Notes under the pieces: model-generated | What the model was told of the DNA's origin: nothing | Databases searched by the model: none | Seen by the model: the letters and a program-made list of their open reading frames with translations, nothing else | Shown: positions 15,514 to 18,869 of the stretch, one piece after another | How the letters are laid out: every line of letters starts with the position of its first letter | How positions within the stretch are numbered: the first letter of the stretch is position 1 | Position numbers and translations under genes: made by a program | Source of the DNA: Bifidobacterium breve | GTDB lineage: Bacteria; Actinomycetota; Actinomycetes; S36-B12 | DNA length: 18,869 bases | NCBI GenBank assembly: GCA_945885645.1 | Contig: CAMCYV010000015.1 | Location: forward strand, 1 to 18,869 | Direction: 5' to 3'

Positions 15514-16850
15514 TGGATGAAGAATCAAGGGGCTATCCCAGTAGCGACCAACCGCGCTTGGCAGCACTTGAGTTGTTGCGCCTGGTTCGTGATGAGGGTG
15601 CATACGCAAACCTTGCGTTGCCGCAAGTACTGCGCAAATACAAACTGAACGGCCGTGATGCTGCATTTACGGTGGAACTTGCCTATGGAGTTTTACGGAA
15701 TCAATCTCTCTATGATTCGATGGCGCAGAAATGCTCATCGCGCACGTTAGTCACTGTTGAGGCTGAAATCGTTGACATTTTGCGTTTGGGAATCCACCAG
15801 ATTTATGCAATGCGAGTTCCCGATCATGCTGCGGTTGACACATGTGCATCCTTGGCGCGGGTTTCGGTCAAAGGGAAAGATGCTGGCCACATTATGGCTC
15901 GAGTTGGCTTCGTTAACGCAGTCCTGCGCTGCATCACTAAATCAGAATTTGACATCGAAACATTAGGCCTCGGTGAGCGATACTCACATCAGGATTGGAT
16001 GGTCCAGGCGTTTGAGGAATCATTGGTCCACAATCGGGGCGCTGCGAGCGAGTTGGAGACACTCCTGCAGGCCAATAACACGGCGGCTGATCCCGTCATC
16101 GCGGTCCGCGACGGCGAACTAGAAATAGTTGGAACGATCCCTGGTAGGTGGAGCGGTCAGGCGCGTGTTCTCACGGAAGTTATTCCCCTGGAATTAGAGC
16201 AGGTGCGTGATGGAAGCGCAATTGTGCAAGATGAAGGCAGTCAATTAGTCGCTCAGGCGTTCCTACTTGCCCAGCCAACCGGTCCGGAAAGTTCCTGGCT
16301 TGACATGTGTGCCGGACCCGGCGGCAAGTCCGCCTTGATTAGCGACGCTGTCCCAGAAGGTGTTGAGTTCATTGCCGTCGATCTCCATCAACACCGAGTG
16401 GATCTCATGCAGAAAATTGTGGGTGCATCGGCCCGGTTGCTCACGGGTGACGCGCGTGAGCGCCCCTGGGGTAATCGATTTTTCGATCGGGTACTTCTTG
16501 ATGCCCCGTGCTCTGGATTGGGTGCGTTGCGTCGCAGGCCGGAGGCCCGCTGGCGTAAAACCAAAAAGGAAACATTGGCGCTTACTGAGTTGCAAGAGGA
16601 ACTGTTGCTTGCAGCGATTGACTCCACTCGCAGCGGTGGAGTTATTGCCTACGTAACCTGCTCGCCCTACATCGAGGAAACATGGGCCGTCGTTGACAGT
16701 GTGTTGCAGTCCCGAACCGACGTTCAACAAGAAGATGCTCGAAGCCTTTTTCCCGGAGTGAGCGACCTCGGTATCGGACCGAATGTTCAGCTGTGGCCAC
16801 ATATACACGGCACTGATGCCATGTTCTTCGCGCTCTTACGCCGGGTCTAG
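15513..16850 (+). CDS. rsmB: 16S rRNA m5C967 methyltransferase (RsmB/Sun family)
   Basis: SAM-dependent methylation of a cytosine (C967 in E. coli numbering) in 16S rRNA before 30S assembly. The 445 residues comprise an N-terminal NusB-like RNA-binding domain (about 12-145, with RDAAFTVELAYGVLRNQ and LRLGIHQIYAMRVPDHAAVD) and a C-terminal Rossmann methyltransferase. SAM motif I is DMCAGPGGKSA from residue 264. The two conserved cysteines of the family are Cys333 in LDAPCSGLGALRRRPEARW and the catalytic Cys383 in YVTCSPYIEET. The ATG overlaps the fmt stop (TAATG). The def-fmt-rsmB set is a common translation-related cluster; here it appears to start at its own promoter before def. Specificity for C967 is inferred from family and context. 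Confidence 0.95.
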   Translation: MDEESRGYPSSDQPRLAALELLRLVRDEGAYANLALPQVLRKYKLNGRDAAFTVELAYGVLRNQSLYDSMAQKCSSRTLVTVEAEIVDILRLGIHQIYAMRVPDHAAVDTCASLARVSVKGKDAGHIMARVGFVNAVLRCITKSEFDIETLGLGERYSHQDWMVQAFEESLVHNRGAASELETLLQANNTAADPVIAVRDGELEIVGTIPGRWSGQARVLTEVIPLELEQVRDGSAIVQDEGSQLVAQAFLLAQPTGPESSWLDMCAGPGGKSALISDAVPEGVEFIAVDLHQHRVDLMQKIVGASARLLTGDARERPWGNRFFDRVLLDAPCSGLGALRRRPEARWRKTKKETLALTELQEELLLAAIDSTRSGGVIAYVTCSPYIEETWAVVDSVLQSRTDVQQEDARSLFPGVSDLGIGPNVQLWPHIHGTDAMFFALLRRV

Positions 16851-16861
16851 AACGCGGGGGA

Positions 16862-16867
16862 TAGTCT
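16862..16867 (+). promoter_or_regulatory. Possible -10 element for a leaderless rpe transcript
   Basis: TAGTCT (TAnnnT) lies six bases before the rpe ATG at 16874, the same geometry as before def. No reasonable -35 hexamer is found at normal spacing. A competing reading is that GGGGGA (16856-16861) is a Shine-Dalgarno for a GTG at 16868. Confidence 0.4.
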
Positions 16868-16873
16868 GTGAGC

Positions 16874-17515
16874 ATGCTGATTTCACCAAGTGTGCTTAAT
16901 AGCAATCTGGGGCGGTTGAGTGAGGAAATCTCCAAGGTGGAGAGTGTGGCTGATCTCATTCATCTTGATGTCATGGACAACCATTTTGTACCCAATCTGA
17001 CATTTGGGTTACCGGTAGTTGCAAGCGTTATTGCACAAAACTCGTTGCGAGCAGACGTACACCTGATGATCAACGATCCTGATCGCTGGGCCCCCGCTTA
17101 TGGGGAAGCAGGTGCGTATTCGGTGACTTTTCACATTGAAGCGGCAAGAGATCCCCGCACTTTGTGCAACAACATTCGTTCCACGGGTGCAAGGGTTGCA
17201 GCCGCTCTAAAGCCGCAAACCACCCTCGAATCGCTGGACGGGGTCCTCGAATACCTTGACATGATCTTGATCATGACGGTAGAACCTGGTTTTGGCGGCC
17301 AAGCCTTCATGAGTGACATGATGCCAAAAGTTGCTCGAGCGCGCGAAATAGGTGGAGCTGATATTTGGATTGAAGTCGATGGTGGGGTTTCTCCCGGAAC
17401 CATCATCGAATGCAAAGAGGCCGGCGCAAATGTCTTCGTTGCTGGCTCATGTGTATATTCCAACCCCGACCCGGCTCAGGCTGTTCGTGATCTCAAGTCG
17501 CTGGTGGAAAATTAG
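16874..17515 (+). CDS. rpe: Ribulose-phosphate 3-epimerase
   Basis: Interconverts ribulose 5-phosphate and xylulose 5-phosphate in the pentose phosphate pathway. The 213-residue TIM-barrel protein begins LISPSVLNSNLGRL. Metal ligands are His30 and Asp32 (HLDVMDNHFVPNLTFG), His63 (ADVHLMI) and Asp169 (IEVDGGV); the flexible loop TVEPGFGGQAF is intact. Two starts are possible: the ATG at 16874, fitting a leaderless transcript from TAGTCT, or the in-frame GTG at 16868, two codons earlier, with GGGGGA six bases upstream. The protein is nearly the same either way. The gap from rsmB is only 23 bases. The stop touches the ribD start. rpe directly before ribD recalls the rpe-ribG order of Mycobacterium and suits the shared substrate ribulose 5-phosphate. 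Confidence 0.97.
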   Translation: MLISPSVLNSNLGRLSEEISKVESVADLIHLDVMDNHFVPNLTFGLPVVASVIAQNSLRADVHLMINDPDRWAPAYGEAGAYSVTFHIEAARDPRTLCNNIRSTGARVAAALKPQTTLESLDGVLEYLDMILIMTVEPGFGGQAFMSDMMPKVARAREIGGADIWIEVDGGVSPGTIIECKEAGANVFVAGSCVYSNPDPAQAVRDLKSLVEN

Positions 17516-18493
17516 GTGAGCATCGATACACAGTTCATGATGCAGGCTATCGAGCTTGCCGAACTTGGACCGTATTCAACAAATCCGCGAGTTGGTGCAG
17601 TGTGCGTGAGTAACGGAGTTGTGGTGGGAACGGGCTACCACCACGGAGCGGGAACCGCCCATGCTGAAGTGGAAGCACTTGCTGTTGCCGGTGTCAAGGC
17701 CGCCAACGCAGACCTTTACGTTTCCCTTGAACCATGTTCTCACTTTGGCCGGACCCCTCCATGCACCCAAGCAATCATTGAGGCGGGGATACGCCGAGTT
17801 TTTTACGCCCAGCCCGACCCAAGTGCTGAGGCTGGTGGGGGAGCTGAGGTATTGAAAGCAGCAGGGTGTGAAGTCTACGGAGAAATTGAAGCGGAGCGTT
17901 CGAATTTGGTGAACAGGGAGTGGAATCACCGAATGAGAACTGGCGTTCCCTTTGTCACCTGGAAGTTTGCGCAAAGCCTCGATGGACGTGTTGCGGCCAA
18001 ATCGGGAGTTCGCACAGCCATTAGTGGAATGCAATCGCAGGTTTTCACTCATGAATTGCGATCGCGGGTAGGTGCGATTTTGGTTGGAACTCAAACCTTC
18101 ATAGTCGATCAGCCGAGTCTGAACGCACGGGAAATTGATGGCTCATTAAGAGTCTCCCAGCCATTGCGGGTGGTGATGGGAATGCGTGATGTTACTCCAG
18201 CAGAGTTTTTGCATTTGGCAACCCATGACCCCAGGGTCGCGCTTCTTGCGTTAGCAGATTTGGGAATCAACCACGTCTTGTTGGAGGGAGGACCGACATT
18301 AGCTGCGGCTTTTATTCGAGCAGATTGCATCGATCAAGTGATCAGCATCACTGCTCCGGTAACCCTGGGTGCAGGGCCCAGATCCTTAACCACTGATTCA
18401 CCACTTATGCGTCGAATAAAGATCACCTCGACGTTCACTTTGGGCTCGGACCTCGTCCACATCGGCGAACTCGAATCAGCGGTAGGATTGTAA
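17516..18493 (+). CDS. ribD: Bifunctional riboflavin deaminase/reductase
   Basis: Second and third steps of riboflavin synthesis: deamination of the pyrimidinone from GTP, then NADPH-dependent reduction of its ribosyl side chain. The 325 residues are short against E. coli (367) but close to the actinobacterial RibG (about 340), the difference being in the reductase half. The deaminase domain (1-145) has HAE with zinc ligand His49 and proton shuttle Glu51, and PCSHFGRTPPC with Cys74 and Cys83. The reductase domain (about 148-325) has FAQSLDGRVAAKSG, the TFIVDQPSLNAR segment (Asn or Asp is more usual where Gln stands), and VLLEGGPTLAAAFI. The GTG start directly follows the rpe stop with no gap. 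No FMN riboswitch precedes it, so control must act at the rpe promoter or elsewhere. Confidence 0.96.
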   Translation: MSIDTQFMMQAIELAELGPYSTNPRVGAVCVSNGVVVGTGYHHGAGTAHAEVEALAVAGVKAANADLYVSLEPCSHFGRTPPCTQAIIEAGIRRVFYAQPDPSAEAGGGAEVLKAAGCEVYGEIEAERSNLVNREWNHRMRTGVPFVTWKFAQSLDGRVAAKSGVRTAISGMQSQVFTHELRSRVGAILVGTQTFIVDQPSLNAREIDGSLRVSQPLRVVMGMRDVTPAEFLHLATHDPRVALLALADLGINHVLLEGGPTLAAAFIRADCIDQVISITAPVTLGAGPRSLTTDSPLMRRIKITSTFTLGSDLVHIGELESAVGL

Positions 18494-18495
18494 TT

Positions 18496-18869
18496 ATGTT
18501 CACCGGCATAGTTGAAACAACCGGCACTGTCCTTGCTATTAGCCCCGGTTCGGATTCTTCGCGGATAACCTTTGCCGCGCCGGGTGTGTTGTCCGATGCA
18601 CACATCGGAGCATCCATTGCCGTTAATGGAGTATGTCTGACCGTCACCCAATTTGACGAGGACAGTTTTACCGCAGACCTGATGCAAGAAACTCTCAAGC
18701 GCAGTGCCCTTGGTGCATTAAATCTGGGTGACCCGGTGAATATTGAGCGAGCTATGCCCCTTTCGGGGCGCCTTGGCGGTCATATTGTTCAAGGCCACGT
18801 TGATGCGGTTGCCACTGTGCGATCGATTGAACCCAGTGAAGACTGGACACTAATCACATTTGATTTACC
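18496..18869 (+). CDS. ribE: Riboflavin synthase alpha chain, 3'-truncated by window edge
   Basis: Final step of riboflavin synthesis: dismutation of two 6,7-dimethyl-8-ribityllumazine molecules. The ATG at 18496 is two bases after the ribD stop, with AGGA about ten bases upstream. The frame stays open to the right edge, giving 124 whole codons of the usual ~200. The start MFTGIVETTGTV is the family's invariant N-terminus. The first beta-barrel (about 1-90) has IAVNGVCLTVTQF and LMQETLKRS, and the second begins at LSGRLGGHIVQGHVDAVATV. The missing part is the rest of the second barrel and the C-terminal trimerisation helix. ribBA and ribH would be expected next, outside the window. Some species call this gene ribC. 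Confidence 0.95.
   Translation, partial: MFTGIVETTGTVLAISPGSDSSRITFAAPGVLSDAHIGASIAVNGVCLTVTQFDEDSFTADLMQETLKRSALGALNLGDPVNIERAMPLSGRLGGHIVQGHVDAVATVRSIEPSEDWTLITFDL

Noticed and set aside
16263..16808. 181-codon open frame on the minus strand inside rsmB
   Set aside because: It is wholly antisense to a well-supported gene, resembles no known protein and reflects codon bias of the true gene. The same applies to other long antisense frames, for example within fmt (14844-15386) and pyrK (6357-6827).
17513..17520. FMN riboswitch before ribD
   Set aside because: ribD starts directly at the rpe stop, so there is no leader to hold one.
1..18869. CRISPR arrays, insertion sequences, tRNA genes or a defence system
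   Set aside because: All sequence is accounted for by housekeeping genes with almost no spare DNA; no direct-repeat arrays, terminal repeats, transposase-like proteins or tRNA-like folds were noticed.

Overview
The window is one uninterrupted, single-strand run of 18 housekeeping genes. It looks chromosomal and actinobacterial. The evidence is the actinobacterial-type omega subunit of RNA polymerase, the helicase-dead actinobacterial form of PriA, a small PH-like membrane protein between pyrC and carA (as in Mycobacterium), and a gene order close to that of the mycobacterial and Streptomyces chromosomes. Base composition is moderate (about half G+C by eye). The compaction is extreme: gaps between genes add up to about 170 bases, under 1% of the window. 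This suggests a streamlined, probably free-living aquatic actinobacterium, for example a relative of the freshwater Nanopelagicales. That lineage guess is inference only.

Layout. (1) 1-8618: UMP biosynthesis, in the order pyrC (5' end outside the window), a PH-like membrane protein, carA, carB, pyrK, pyrD (NAD-linked class 1B type) and pyrF. Nearly all junctions overlap or touch. (2) 8615-10762: gmk, rpoZ and coaBC follow without a break, so GMP phosphorylation, the RNA polymerase omega subunit and coenzyme A synthesis appear to be co-transcribed with the pyrimidine genes. (3) 10814-14013: metK, with its own Shine-Dalgarno site and a possible promoter, then priA. (4) 14043-16850: def, fmt and rsmB, the start and end of the N-formyl-methionine cycle plus 16S rRNA methylation. 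(5) 16874-18869: rpe, ribD and ribE (3' end outside the window), covering pentose phosphate interconversion and riboflavin synthesis.

How the genes work together. CarAB makes carbamoyl phosphate, PyrC closes the dihydroorotate ring, PyrD/PyrK oxidise it with NAD+, and PyrF makes UMP. Gmk provides GDP. CoaBC makes phosphopantetheine. MetK makes the methyl donor used by RsmB. Fmt formylates initiator tRNA and Def removes the formyl group. Rpe interconverts ribulose 5-phosphate, a precursor shared by nucleotide and riboflavin synthesis, and RibD/RibE make riboflavin for flavoproteins such as PyrD, PyrK and CoaBC.

The most notable points are: no mihF (actinobacterial integration host factor) between pyrF and gmk, where it normally sits; a PyrK/PyrD class 1B pair; a PriA with the ATPase motifs gone but the zinc cysteines kept; a matching TAG(A/T)CT element six bases upstream of the def and rpe ATG codons, suggesting leaderless transcripts; and TTG starts for coaBC and fmt one base after the previous stop. 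I found no mobile element, CRISPR array, RNA gene, riboswitch or clear terminator, and no plausible previously undescribed system.
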